DNA of 64,000 bases from contig NZ_BMYK01000009.1 in assembly GCF_014652235.1 (NCBI RefSeq), forward strand, positions 160,721 to 224,720, written 5' to 3'. A program made the translations under genes and the position numbers. The stretch is from Pseudorhodoferax aquiterrae (GTDB lineage: Bacteria; Pseudomonadota; Gammaproteobacteria; Burkholderiales; Burkholderiaceae_C). The stretch's first letter is position 1. The number at the start of each line of letters is the position of its first letter. The notes beneath the pieces were generated by a model that ran no database searches, was not told where the DNA came from, and saw only the letters and a list, made by a program, of their open reading frames with translations. Of this stretch, positions 46,712 to 54,326 are shown in pieces.

Positions 46712-48811
46712 CTACCCCACCGTCCCCACAATACTCACCTCCCGCTGCTCCGGAATCTCGTTGTACGAGAGCACCGCCAGTCCCGGCGCGAACAGCCGCG
46801 CATAGCGCGCCAGCAATGGCCGGATCTGCGGCATCACCAGCAGCAGCGGCGGCGCCGCCTGCTGCTTCATCTGGTCCCGCGCCAGCGGCATGTGGGTCTG
46901 CAGTTGCGACAGCAGGTTCGGGTCCACCGGGAAGTTGTCCAGCGCCACCTTGGCCCCGCCCTGCCGCGCCTGGTTCAAGGCCCCCAGCAGCATGTTCTCC
47001 AGGTCGCCCGTGAGGCTGAACACCTGCAGCTCGCTGCGCTGGCCGGCCAGCTGCTCGACGATCTGGCGGCGCACGGCGCAGCGCACCTCGGCCGCCAGCA
47101 GGATCGGGTCCTTGGTGGTCTCCGAGGTTTCCAGCAGGCTGGTGGCGATGGGCACGATGTCCTTGAGCGAGACGTTCTCGGCCAGCAGCGTGCGGAACAC
47201 CTTGAGCAGCTGCACATGCGTCATGGCCTTGCCCAGCGCTTCGGCCAGGCGCGGCGCCTGGCCGGCCAGGCGCTCCATGATCTCGCCGGCGTCCTCGTGG
47301 TTGAAGAGTTCGGGCAGGTTCTCGCGCAGCAGCTTGCTCACGTGCGTGGCGATCACGCTGGGGCCGTCCACCACCTGGTAGCCCAGGCCCAGCGCATGGG
47401 CCTTCTGGTCGGGTTCGATCCAGACCACCGCCAGGCCATAGGCCGGGTCCACGCCCGGCGCGCCGTCGATCTGGCCGTACAGGTTGGGCGATGGCACGGC
47501 CATGAGCCGGTCGGCCTGCAGCTCGGCACGCGCCAGCACGCTGCCGCGCAGCAGCACCTGGTATTGCGTGGGCTTGAGGCCCAGGTCGTCGCGCACGCTC
47601 ACGGGCGGCAGCAGCACGCCCAGGCTTTCGCTCATGGTCTGGCGCAGGCCCTGCAGGCGCTTGACCAGCGGCGCGCCCTGCCCCTGGTCCATCATGGCCA
47701 CGAGCCGGTAGCCCAGGGTCACGGTCAACGCGTCCACGCGCGGCAGGCTGCGCCAGTCCAGCTCGGCCGGCGGCTCGGCGGTCAGCAGCGCGGCGCCCAG
47801 CGCGCCCGCGTCGGCGCCTTCCTTGGGCCGGGCCTGGCGCTTGGCCAGGCGCCAGGCCACATAGGTCAGCACCGCGGCAAAACCGATGAAGCTGGCCCAG
47901 GGCATGCCCGGGATCAGGCCCAGCACCAGCATCAGCGCGGCCGCGCTGTACAAGGCCTGCGGCGAAGCCAGCAATTGCTGGCCGATCTGCGTCTGCAGGT
48001 CGCCCGTGTCGCTCACGCGCGTGACCACGATGGCCGCAGCGGACGACAGCAGCAGCGCCGGGATCTGCGCCACCAGGCCGTCGCCGATGGTCAGCAGCGC
48101 GTACTGGCGGAAGGCCTCGCCGAAGCTCAGGTCGTGCATCAGCGCGCCGATGGCCACGCCGCCCACCATGTTGATCAAAAGGATCAGGATGCCGGCAATC
48201 GCATCGCCGCGCACGAACTTGCTGGCGCCGTCCATGGCGCCGTAGAAGTCGGCCTCGGAGGCGACTTCGCGCCGGCGCTGCTGCGCCTTCTCCTGGTTGA
48301 TCAAACCGGCGTTGAGGTCGGCGTCGATGGCCATCTGCTTGCCGGGCAATGCGTCCAGCGTGAAGCGCGCCGAGACCTCGGAGATGCGCTCGGCGCCCTT
48401 GGTCACCACGATGAAGTTGATGATCATGAGGATCACGAACACCACCAGGCCCACCACGAAGTTGCCGCCGATCACCACGTTGCCAAAGGATTCGATCACC
48501 TGGCCGGCCGCGTGCGTGCCCTCGTGGCCGTTCAGCAGCACCACGCGCGTGGAGGCCACGGTCAGCGCCAGCCGCAGCAGCGTGGTCGCCAGGATGATGG
48601 TCGGGAAGCTCGAGAAGTCCAGCGGCCGCTGCACCGACACCGCCACCAGGATCACGATCATCGCCAGCACGATGTTGAACGTGAACAGCACGTCCAGCGC
48701 CAGCGGCGGCAGCGGCAGGATGATCATGGCCAGCAGGGCCAGCACTAGCACGGGGGCGAGGGACCGCGTGCGGCGCAGCGCGGCGAGCAGGTCGGCGAGG
48801 GTCAGCTTCAT
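46712..48811 (-). CDS. flhA: Flagellar biosynthesis protein FlhA
   Basis: The 699-residue protein has about eight membrane segments in the first half, the conserved FHIPEP-type cytoplasmic loop (T-K-G-A-E-R-I-S-E-V-S-A-R-F-T-L-D-A-L-P-G-K-Q-M region), and a C-terminal cytoplasmic domain that forms the nonameric export ring. It is the largest gate component of the flagellar type III export apparatus and moves substrates using the proton motive force. Its ATG overlaps the flhB stop by 4 bases (ATGA). It is the last gene of the minus-strand export operon. Confidence 0.96.
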   Translation of the reverse strand: MKLTLADLLAALRRTRSLAPVLVLALLAMIILPLPPLALDVLFTFNIVLAMIVILVAVSVQRPLDFSSFPTIILATTLLRLALTVASTRVVLLNGHEGTHAAGQVIESFGNVVIGGNFVVGLVVFVILMIINFIVVTKGAERISEVSARFTLDALPGKQMAIDADLNAGLINQEKAQQRRREVASEADFYGAMDGASKFVRGDAIAGILILLINMVGGVAIGALMHDLSFGEAFRQYALLTIGDGLVAQIPALLLSSAAAIVVTRVSDTGDLQTQIGQQLLASPQALYSAAALMLVLGLIPGMPWASFIGFAAVLTYVAWRLAKRQARPKEGADAGALGAALLTAEPPAELDWRSLPRVDALTVTLGYRLVAMMDQGQGAPLVKRLQGLRQTMSESLGVLLPPVSVRDDLGLKPTQYQVLLRGSVLARAELQADRLMAVPSPNLYGQIDGAPGVDPAYGLAVVWIEPDQKAHALGLGYQVVDGPSVIATHVSKLLRENLPELFNHEDAGEIMERLAGQAPRLAEALGKAMTHVQLLKVFRTLLAENVSLKDIVPIATSLLETSETTKDPILLAAEVRCAVRRQIVEQLAGQRSELQVFSLTGDLENMLLGALNQARQGGAKVALDNFPVDPNLLSQLQTHMPLARDQMKQQAAPPLLLVMPQIRPLLARYARLFAPGLAVLSYNEIPEQREVSIVGTVG

Positions 48812-49941
48812 GGCGTATCGAGCGAATCAGGAATGGGCAGCTGCTGCGGCAAGCCCGGGGGATGCGGCCGCCGGCCGGCCTGGAAGGCCTTGAGCTGCAG
48901 CACGTAGTTCAGCACCAGAGCCACGGCCGCGTACAGCGCCACGGGGATCTGCTGCTGCACCTGGCTGGTCTTGTAGATGGCGCGGGCCAGCGGCGGCTGG
49001 CGCACCACTTCCACGCCATGCGTGCGCGCGAGCTGGCGGATGTACAGCGCCATCTCGTCCACGCCCTTGGCCAGCACGAAGGGCGCCTGGGCGCGCTGCT
49101 CGTCGTACTTGAGCGCCACGGCGTAGTGCTCGGGGTTGACGATGACCACGTCGGCCTGCGGCACGGTCTTGTTCAGGCCGCGCCGCGCCATCTGCAGCTG
49201 CAGCTGGCGGATGCGGCTCTTCACCTCGGGCCGGCCTTCGGTGCTCTTGTGCTCTTCCTTCACGTCCTGCTTGCTCATGCGCTGGCCGCGCAGGAAGAAG
49301 AACAACTGCACCGGCAGGTCGATGAAGGCGAACAGCACGAACACCAGCACCATGGCCGTCACGCCCGAGAGCAGCAGGCCCACGCCCTGGGCGATGGCCT
49401 CGGGCAGCGGCAGACCCTGCAGCCGCAGGAACTGCTGTGCGCTGCCGGTGCACACGAACCACAGCACCACGCACAGCAGCACGGCCTTGGCGATGGACGC
49501 GGCCACGCCCGCCAGGTGCTTGCCCGAGAACAGCCTGGCGAGGTTGCTGACCGGGTTCAACCGCTCCAGCTTGGGCTGCAGGTTCTCCACCGACATGGCC
49601 CAGCCACCGGGCAGCAGCGAGGCCACGAGCAGCAGCACCGGCACCAGCAGCAAGGGCGCCACCATGCGCACCGTGAGCCAGCCCGCGTCGCGGAACAGCG
49701 TGGACCAGGTGCCTTCCATGGCGCCCGTGCCGGCCAGGTCGGCCAACCCGCCCGAGAACAGCCGGCGCATGTCCTGCAGCCAGCCCGGCGCCAGCCAGTA
49801 GGCCAGGCTCAGGCTGGCCACGATGCCCACGGCCGTCACCGCGTCCTTGGAGCGCGCGGCCTGGCCCTGCTGGCGCACCTTGCGCAGCTTGTGCGGTGTG
49901 GCCTTCTCGCTCTTGTCGGCGGACGAACTACCTTGTTCCAT
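48808..49941 (-). CDS. flhB: Flagellar biosynthesis protein FlhB (NPEH variant)
   Basis: The 377-residue protein has four membrane segments and the C-terminal cytoplasmic domain of the substrate-specificity switch. It begins M-E-Q-G-S-S-S-A-D-K-S-E-K-A-T-P-H-K-L. The autocleavage site, normally N-P-T-H at 269-272, reads N269-P270-E271-H272, the same numbering as in E. coli but with Glu for Thr. Asn and Pro, which are essential for cleavage, are kept, so cleavage may occur with altered kinetics. The start at 49941 was chosen because the longer frame reads into the structured repeat. It follows fliR after 162 bases. Confidence 0.94.
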   Translation of the reverse strand: MEQGSSSADKSEKATPHKLRKVRQQGQAARSKDAVTAVGIVASLSLAYWLAPGWLQDMRRLFSGGLADLAGTGAMEGTWSTLFRDAGWLTVRMVAPLLLVPVLLLVASLLPGGWAMSVENLQPKLERLNPVSNLARLFSGKHLAGVAASIAKAVLLCVVLWFVCTGSAQQFLRLQGLPLPEAIAQGVGLLLSGVTAMVLVFVLFAFIDLPVQLFFFLRGQRMSKQDVKEEHKSTEGRPEVKSRIRQLQLQMARRGLNKTVPQADVVIVNPEHYAVALKYDEQRAQAPFVLAKGVDEMALYIRQLARTHGVEVVRQPPLARAIYKTSQVQQQIPVALYAAVALVLNYVLQLKAFQAGRRPHPPGLPQQLPIPDSLDTP

Positions 49942-49982
49942 TTCCACCTCGGGAACACGATCGCGACCGCGGCTGAGCAGTC

Positions 49983-50100
49983 GTGCCGAAGGCCGCGGAG
50001 CAGGCCATGCCAGCAACATCCGCGGGACTGGCTCTGCCAGACCGCAGGATGTGCCCCCGGAAGGGGGTTGGCGGAGCGCGTAGCGCGCAGACTGGGGGAG
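49983..50100 (-). repeat. Structured intergenic repeat, copy 2 (fliR-flhB gap)
   Basis: On the minus strand it contains hairpin 1 (GCGCG-CTA-CGCGC), hairpin 2 (CCCCC-TTCC-GGGGG), hairpin 3 (CTGGC-AGA-GCCAG) and the 3' block ending CTTCGGCAC. It matches copy 1 at 29898-30015, with 32 identical bases at the 3' end. Hairpin 1 differs in sequence between copies but is paired in both. Like copy 1 it lies inside an operon gap, in the sense orientation, 41 bases before the flhB start. Confidence 0.8.
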
Positions 50101-50103
50101 AGC

Positions 50104-50877
50104 TCATCTCGCTCCGAAGGTCTGTTCGAGCATCAGCAGCACCTGCCGCGTCATGCGCAGGTAATGCTCGGGGATGAAGCGCACCAGCATGGCCAGCATG
50201 AACAGGCCGAAGATCGTGATCACGGAAAAGCCCAGCGCGAACAGGTTGAGCTGCGGCGCCACGCGCGCGAGGAAGCCGAAGCCCATCTGCACCACCATGG
50301 TCGCGAACACCATGGGCAGCGCCAGCAGCAGCGCGGCCGAGAACACCCAGCTCACGTTGAAGGCCACGGCCCGCAGCGCGCCCATGCGCAGCCCGCCGCC
50401 CACGGGCCACAGCGTGAAGCTCTTGCCGATCACCTGCACCAGCACCAGGTGGCCGTCGATGGAGAAGAACACCAGGATGCCCAGGATGGACAGCAGGCTG
50501 GACACCACGTCGGACGACACGCCCGACAGCGGGTCGTTCATGAGCGCCATGGCCAGCCCCATCTGCGAAGACACCATGTAGCCCAGCACCAGCAGCACCG
50601 ACATCACGAAGTGCAGTGCCAGCCCCAGCACCACGCCGATGGCCACCTGCTCGGCCGTGGCCGCCAGCGCGTGCAGCGAGAACGCTTCGATCGGCACGGC
50701 CGGCGCCGCCACCGGCAGCAAGATGGTGGCCAGCACCATGGCCAGCAGCACGCGCACCGTGAGCGGCACGGAGGTGTCGCCGACGATGGGCGCCGCGCTC
50801 AGCATGGCCAGCACCCGCACGAAGGGCCACCACCAGGCCGACAGCTCGGCCAGCAATGTGGTGAAGACGCCTTCCAA
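50104..50877 (-). CDS. fliR: Flagellar biosynthetic protein FliR
   Basis: The 257-residue protein has six hydrophobic segments typical of FliR, part of the export gate with FliP and FliQ. Family features are P-F-V-R-V-L-A-M-L-S-A-A-P near the start and F-S-V-I-T-I-F-G-L-F-M-L-A near the end. The start is a TTG at 50877, 4 bases after the fliQ stop; no ATG keeps the first helix. The gap to flhB carries a repeat element. Confidence 0.92.
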   Translation of the reverse strand: MEGVFTTLLAELSAWWWPFVRVLAMLSAAPIVGDTSVPLTVRVLLAMVLATILLPVAAPAVPIEAFSLHALAATAEQVAIGVVLGLALHFVMSVLLVLGYMVSSQMGLAMALMNDPLSGVSSDVVSSLLSILGILVFFSIDGHLVLVQVIGKSFTLWPVGGGLRMGALRAVAFNVSWVFSAALLLALPMVFATMVVQMGFGFLARVAPQLNLFALGFSVITIFGLFMLAMLVRFIPEHYLRMTRQVLLMLEQTFGAR

Positions 50878-50881
50878 GGGC

Positions 50882-51154
50882 CTACCCCACGAGCGCCGCC
50901 GCGCGGCGGAACACCTCGACGCAGAAATCCATGAGCTGCGAGGCCATCCAGCCCCCCGTCAGGATGATGGCCAGCAGCGTGACCAACAGGCGCGGCAGGA
51001 AGCTCAGCGTCTGCTCGTTGATCTGCGTGGCGGCCTGGAAGATGCCGACGACGAAGCCCACGATCAGCCCCGGCAGCACCAGCACGGCCACCAGCAGCAT
51101 CACGAGCTTGAGGCTGGCGCTGACCAGATCGACCGCGACATCGGGCGTGAGCAT
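50882..51154 (-). CDS. fliQ: Flagellar biosynthetic protein FliQ
   Basis: The 90-residue protein has two membrane helices (about 15-38 and 52-75) and the family pattern P-G-L-I-V-G-F-V-V-G-I-F-Q-A-A-T-Q-I-N-E. It is a small gate subunit with FliP and FliR. AGGAGAG precedes the ATG at 51154. It sits between fliP (10-base gap) and fliR (4-base gap) in the export operon. Confidence 0.95.
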   Translation of the reverse strand: MLTPDVAVDLVSASLKLVMLLVAVLVLPGLIVGFVVGIFQAATQINEQTLSFLPRLLVTLLAIILTGGWMASQLMDFCVEVFRRAAALVG

Positions 51155-51164
51155 GCGGCCTCTC

Positions 51165-51926
51165 CTAGAACGCCCGCACGCTGGTCACCAGCGTGTTGAC
51201 CGTCAGCGTCCAGCCGTCCACCAGCACGAACAGCAGCAGCTTGAGCGGGAGCGAGATGACCAGTGGCGACAGCATCATCATGCCCATGGCCATCAGCACC
51301 GAGGACACCACGAGGTCGATCACCATGAACGGGATGAACAGCATGCAGCCGATCTGGAACGCGGTCTTCAGTTCCGAGAGCACGAAGGCCGCCAGCTGCA
51401 CCGCGAAGGCGTGCTGGCCGGGCTCGGCCACGGCCGGCTCGCGCGCCAGCTGGCTGACCTGCTGCAGCGCGGCCTTGCTGGTCTGCGCCAGCATGAAGCG
51501 CGACAGCGGCTCCTTGGCCTCCACCAGCGCCTGCTGCAGGCCGATGCGGTCCTCGTCGTAGGGCACGAAGGCACGCTCCCAGAGCTGCTCGCCGACCGGG
51601 CGCATCACGAGGATGGTCAGGATCAGCGCCACGCCGGTCACGATGCGGTTGGGCAGGCCCTGCTGCAGCCCGAGCGCCTGGCGCAGCAGCGACAGCACGA
51701 TCACGAAGCGCACGAAGCTCGTGCACATGAGCACCAGCACGGGCAGCAGCCCGAGCAGGGTCATGATGACCAGCACCTGCATCTTGACCGTGTAATCGGT
51801 CTGCGCACTGCCGGTCACGGCGGACAGCAGCGGAATCTCGGCCGCGCCCGCGGCGCCGGCCAGCAGCAGCCACACTGGCGCCAGCGCCCGGTTCCGCCAG
51901 AGGCGCCACGCGCTCAGCATCTTCAT
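51165..51926 (-). CDS. fliP: Flagellar biosynthetic protein FliP
   Basis: The 253-residue protein has an N-terminal signal peptide (L-L-L-A-G-A-A-G-A-A) and four membrane segments. It shows the family features F-V-R-F-V-I-V-L-S-L-L-R-Q-A-L-G and, near the end, L-S-P-L-V-I-S-L-P-L-K-L-L-L-F-V-L-V-D-G-W. It forms the core of the export gate. It starts 17 bases after fliN; the gene usually between them, fliO, which aids FliP assembly, is absent here. Confidence 0.95.
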   Translation of the reverse strand: MKMLSAWRLWRNRALAPVWLLLAGAAGAAEIPLLSAVTGSAQTDYTVKMQVLVIMTLLGLLPVLVLMCTSFVRFVIVLSLLRQALGLQQGLPNRIVTGVALILTILVMRPVGEQLWERAFVPYDEDRIGLQQALVEAKEPLSRFMLAQTSKAALQQVSQLAREPAVAEPGQHAFAVQLAAFVLSELKTAFQIGCMLFIPFMVIDLVVSSVLMAMGMMMLSPLVISLPLKLLLFVLVDGWTLTVNTLVTSVRAF

Positions 51927-51943
51927 GGTGTAGGCCCTGCGCT

Positions 51944-52297
51944 TCAGCGCGTGTCGAGCGAGAGCAGGTCCAGGTCCGACAGTTCCAGCACCTTGAGGCC
52001 GTAGTTCTCACCGGAGACCACCACCTCGGCGCGGCCGATGGCCGTGCCGTTGACCTTGATCACCAGCGGCGCGCCGGCCAGTGCGTCCAGCTCGACCACG
52101 CTGCCGTGCTCCAGCCCCATGAGCTGGTCCAGCGAGACATCGGCCGAGCCGACCTCCAGCGTCAGCGTGACGGGAATCTTGCGCAGCATCAGCGAGAGGT
52201 CGCGGCGCGGTTTGATGGGTGCGTCGGTGGCGCCCGCATCCACGGTCAGGTCGCCCAGCAGCGCGTCCACGTCGTTGGGGTCTGGCTTGTCGCTCAT
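51944..52297 (-). CDS. fliN: Flagellar motor switch protein FliN
   Basis: The 117-residue protein has a short acidic N-terminus (D-P-N-D-V-D-A-L-L-G-D) and a C-terminal SpoA domain (about 40-115) with I-P-V-T-L-T-L-E-V-G and G-S-V-V-E-L-D. It forms the lower C-ring with FliM and binds FliH/FliI. AAGGA lies upstream of the ATG at 52297. It follows the FliM gene with 13 bases between. Confidence 0.93.
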   Translation of the reverse strand: MSDKPDPNDVDALLGDLTVDAGATDAPIKPRRDLSLMLRKIPVTLTLEVGSADVSLDQLMGLEHGSVVELDALAGAPLVIKVNGTAIGRAEVVVSGENYGLKVLELSDLDLLSLDTR

Positions 52298-52310
52298 GGT
52301 CTTCTATCCT

Positions 52311-53180
52311 TCACAGATCCTGGAACGCCGTCAGCCACAGGCGCCCCTTGTGTTCGGCCACGCTGGCGCTGAACAAGGGCGAGTCCTTGACCAGCACCAC
52401 CGCGGTGGGTTGCGGAATCGGCAGCACGCTGCCCGGCTGCAGGTCCAGGATGGCGCCCAGCGGCAGCCGCTGCTGCACCAGGCGCGCCGTCAGGCGCAGC
52501 TTGAGCCGCGACGACAGCGGCAGCGCCGGGGCGGCTGCGCCCTCGCGCACCAGCGTGCGGCCACGGCCCAGCCGGTCCAGCAGACGGTGCATGCAGCCAT
52601 CGTCCAGACTGAAGCGCAGTTCGTGGCGCTGCCCGCTGTCGGCTTCGACGAGGGTCAGGTTCAACTGCCACAGGCCGGTCGGCAGGGCCGATTCGGAATG
52701 GAAGGGCACGGCCGGGTCGGCCGCGGCCGGCTCCGCGGCGACGCCCACGGGCGGCAGCCCGGCGTCGATGCGCCGCGCCAGCGCCAACGCCAGCTGCTGC
52801 CCGAGCCGGGTGGACAGGCGCTCCTCGCTGGCCGTCACCGCCACGGCGTCGGGTTCGACCGGCGCCGGCTCGCCGCCACCGTAGCGGTATAGCAGCAGCT
52901 TGAGCACCAGTGCGCGCGGCACCGCCAGGCCGATGCGGCCGGACGGACAGCTGTAGACGTTCCAGCGCACGGGGTCTTCGTTGTGCTGGCGCTGGCGCAT
53001 GCCCGTGCCATCGACCTGCAGGCCGATGGCATAGCGCCGGTTGAGCCCCTGGCGCAACAGTTCCGACACGTCGGCACCGAAGCGTTCGGCAAACGCCCCC
53101 AGCAAATGCATGGGGCGCCCCAGCGTGCGCGGATCCAGTACGCGGTGCGGCACGGGAGGACTAGCGTCTGACATGGACAT
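52311..53180 (-). CDS. fliM: Divergent flagellar motor switch protein FliM
   Basis: The 289-residue protein has a recognisable FliM middle domain (about 15-195, V-L-D-P-R-T-L-G-R-P-M-H-L) and a C-terminal SpoA domain (about 205-285). It is shorter than typical FliM (about 330) and lacks the N-terminal E-I-D-A-L-L helix that binds CheY-P, so control of rotation switching may differ. Start at 53180 (M-S-M-S-D-A-S) was chosen; M at 53174 is equally possible. It is the first gene of the minus-strand export operon. Confidence 0.8.
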   Translation of the reverse strand: MSMSDASPPVPHRVLDPRTLGRPMHLLGAFAERFGADVSELLRQGLNRRYAIGLQVDGTGMRQRQHNEDPVRWNVYSCPSGRIGLAVPRALVLKLLLYRYGGGEPAPVEPDAVAVTASEERLSTRLGQQLALALARRIDAGLPPVGVAAEPAAADPAVPFHSESALPTGLWQLNLTLVEADSGQRHELRFSLDDGCMHRLLDRLGRGRTLVREGAAAPALPLSSRLKLRLTARLVQQRLPLGAILDLQPGSVLPIPQPTAVVLVKDSPLFSASVAEHKGRLWLTAFQDL

Positions 53181-53423
53181 GGCTCGGGTTCCCACTGAAA
53201 TCGGATGCAACCATGTGCACAATCGGCATGGCCGGAAACAAGTGCGCGTGGCCCGGGTTTGTCCTGCTGTTGCTGCAGGCGCGACAGGTTAGATGCGCTT
53301 TTCTCACATTTTTTACCACCGACTGGGAAATTGTCCACTATTTCTAATCACTTTTCGTGGCACATTAATTTAACGCGCACTTTTGCCGCCTAATCCAGAG
53401 ACAAGCCCTTTCGTCGCCACACC
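53181..53423. promoter_or_regulatory. AT-rich divergent region between fliM and the BetR-REC gene
   Basis: This 243-base region must hold the promoters for fliM-flhA (minus) and the regulator (plus). Its half nearer the regulator (about 53290-53380) is markedly AT-rich, with runs such as ATTTTTTACC and TTAATTTAAC. I see no exact sigma-70, sigma-28 or sigma-54 promoter. It is the most likely place for binding of a flagellar master regulator. Confidence 0.4.
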
Positions 53424-54326
53424 ATGCAAGTGAGCAAACCTTTGCCCGGCGTCCCCCTCGCGTCCGAAGACGACAGCACCGACGAGAGTGAGGACAGCGT
53501 GGTCGCGCGCCGGCTCCACGACTTCTTCTCCGAACAAGGCCTGCCGCGGCACAAGCATGCGTCGCAGCTGGCGCTGATCCTGGGCCTGTCGCGCTCGGGC
53601 GCCTTCCGCAAGTTCCAGGACGCCTCGTTCTCGGCCAGCGATCTGCAGACGCTGGCCCAGCACTTCCAGGTCGACATCAGCGCCCTGCTGAGCGCCGAGC
53701 CCGCCATGGCGGCGCCGCGTGTAGAGGGCGACGTGCAGGACGCGCGCGTGCTGATCGGCAGCCTGGCGCTGAGCTGCAAGGCCACGCTGGGTGCGCCCCT
53801 GCAGCCTGGCGAGCACTGCGAGCTGGTGGCCACCGAGCAAGGCGCGGAATGGCTGATCCAGCCCTATGGCGCGGCCGATCCCCACATCGCGCGCCGGCGT
53901 GTGCTGCAGCTGGTGGTCACGCCTTCGCAGCGGGCGCTGCCGCGCATCGCGGTGCTGGAGGATTCGCGCGACCTGGCCGCCAACATGAAGGACGCCTTCG
54001 AGGCCTCGGGCTACCGCGTCGAGCTGTTCGGCTCGGCCGCCGAGCTGGCGCGCCGCGCCGCCGAGGCGCCGTTCGATGGCTACCTCATGGACTGGTGGCT
54101 CAACGGCCAGACCGCCAACCAGGTGCTGCAGGCCATCCGCCGCGCCCAGCCCTCCGTGCCCATGTTGCTGACCACCGGCGCCATCGCCGCAGGCCACGCG
54201 GGCGAGGCCGACATCGTGCAGGTCGCCACCACGCTGCGCATCCCCGTCATCGAAAAGCCGTTCCGGCTGGCGCTCGTGATTTCCCAGCTGCGCCAGCTGC
54301 TGGAGCAGGCGCAGCTCAGCCGCTAG
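53424..54326 (+). CDS. BetR-domain response regulator (BetR-REC)
   Basis: The 300-residue protein has an N-terminal BetR DNA-binding domain (about 26-90: V-A-R-R-L-H-D-F-F-S-E-Q-G-L-P with L-G-L-S-R-S-G-A-F-R-K-F) and a C-terminal receiver domain (about 173-298) with acidic E-D and phosphoacceptor Asp223 in Y-L-M-D-W-W-L-N-G. BetR is found almost only in betaproteobacteria. It occupies the place where lateral flagellar loci carry LafK, between the fliM and fliE operons, so it probably regulates this locus. It converges on the hybrid kinase with an 11-base tail-to-tail overlap. Confidence 0.85.
   Translation: MQVSKPLPGVPLASEDDSTDESEDSVVARRLHDFFSEQGLPRHKHASQLALILGLSRSGAFRKFQDASFSASDLQTLAQHFQVDISALLSAEPAMAAPRVEGDVQDARVLIGSLALSCKATLGAPLQPGEHCELVATEQGAEWLIQPYGAADPHIARRRVLQLVVTPSQRALPRIAVLEDSRDLAANMKDAFEASGYRVELFGSAAELARRAAEAPFDGYLMDWWLNGQTANQVLQAIRRAQPSVPMLLTTGAIAAGHAGEADIVQVATTLRIPVIEKPFRLALVISQLRQLLEQAQLSR

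Noticed and set aside
49942..50019. N-terminal extension of FlhB into the repeat
   Set aside because: The extension translates the repeat element, and FlhB normally begins at the chosen Met.
53358..53373. TGGCAC-N5-TTTAA as a sigma-54 promoter before the BetR-REC gene
   Set aside because: The -24 half matches, but the invariant GC of the -12 element is absent, so it should not be functional.
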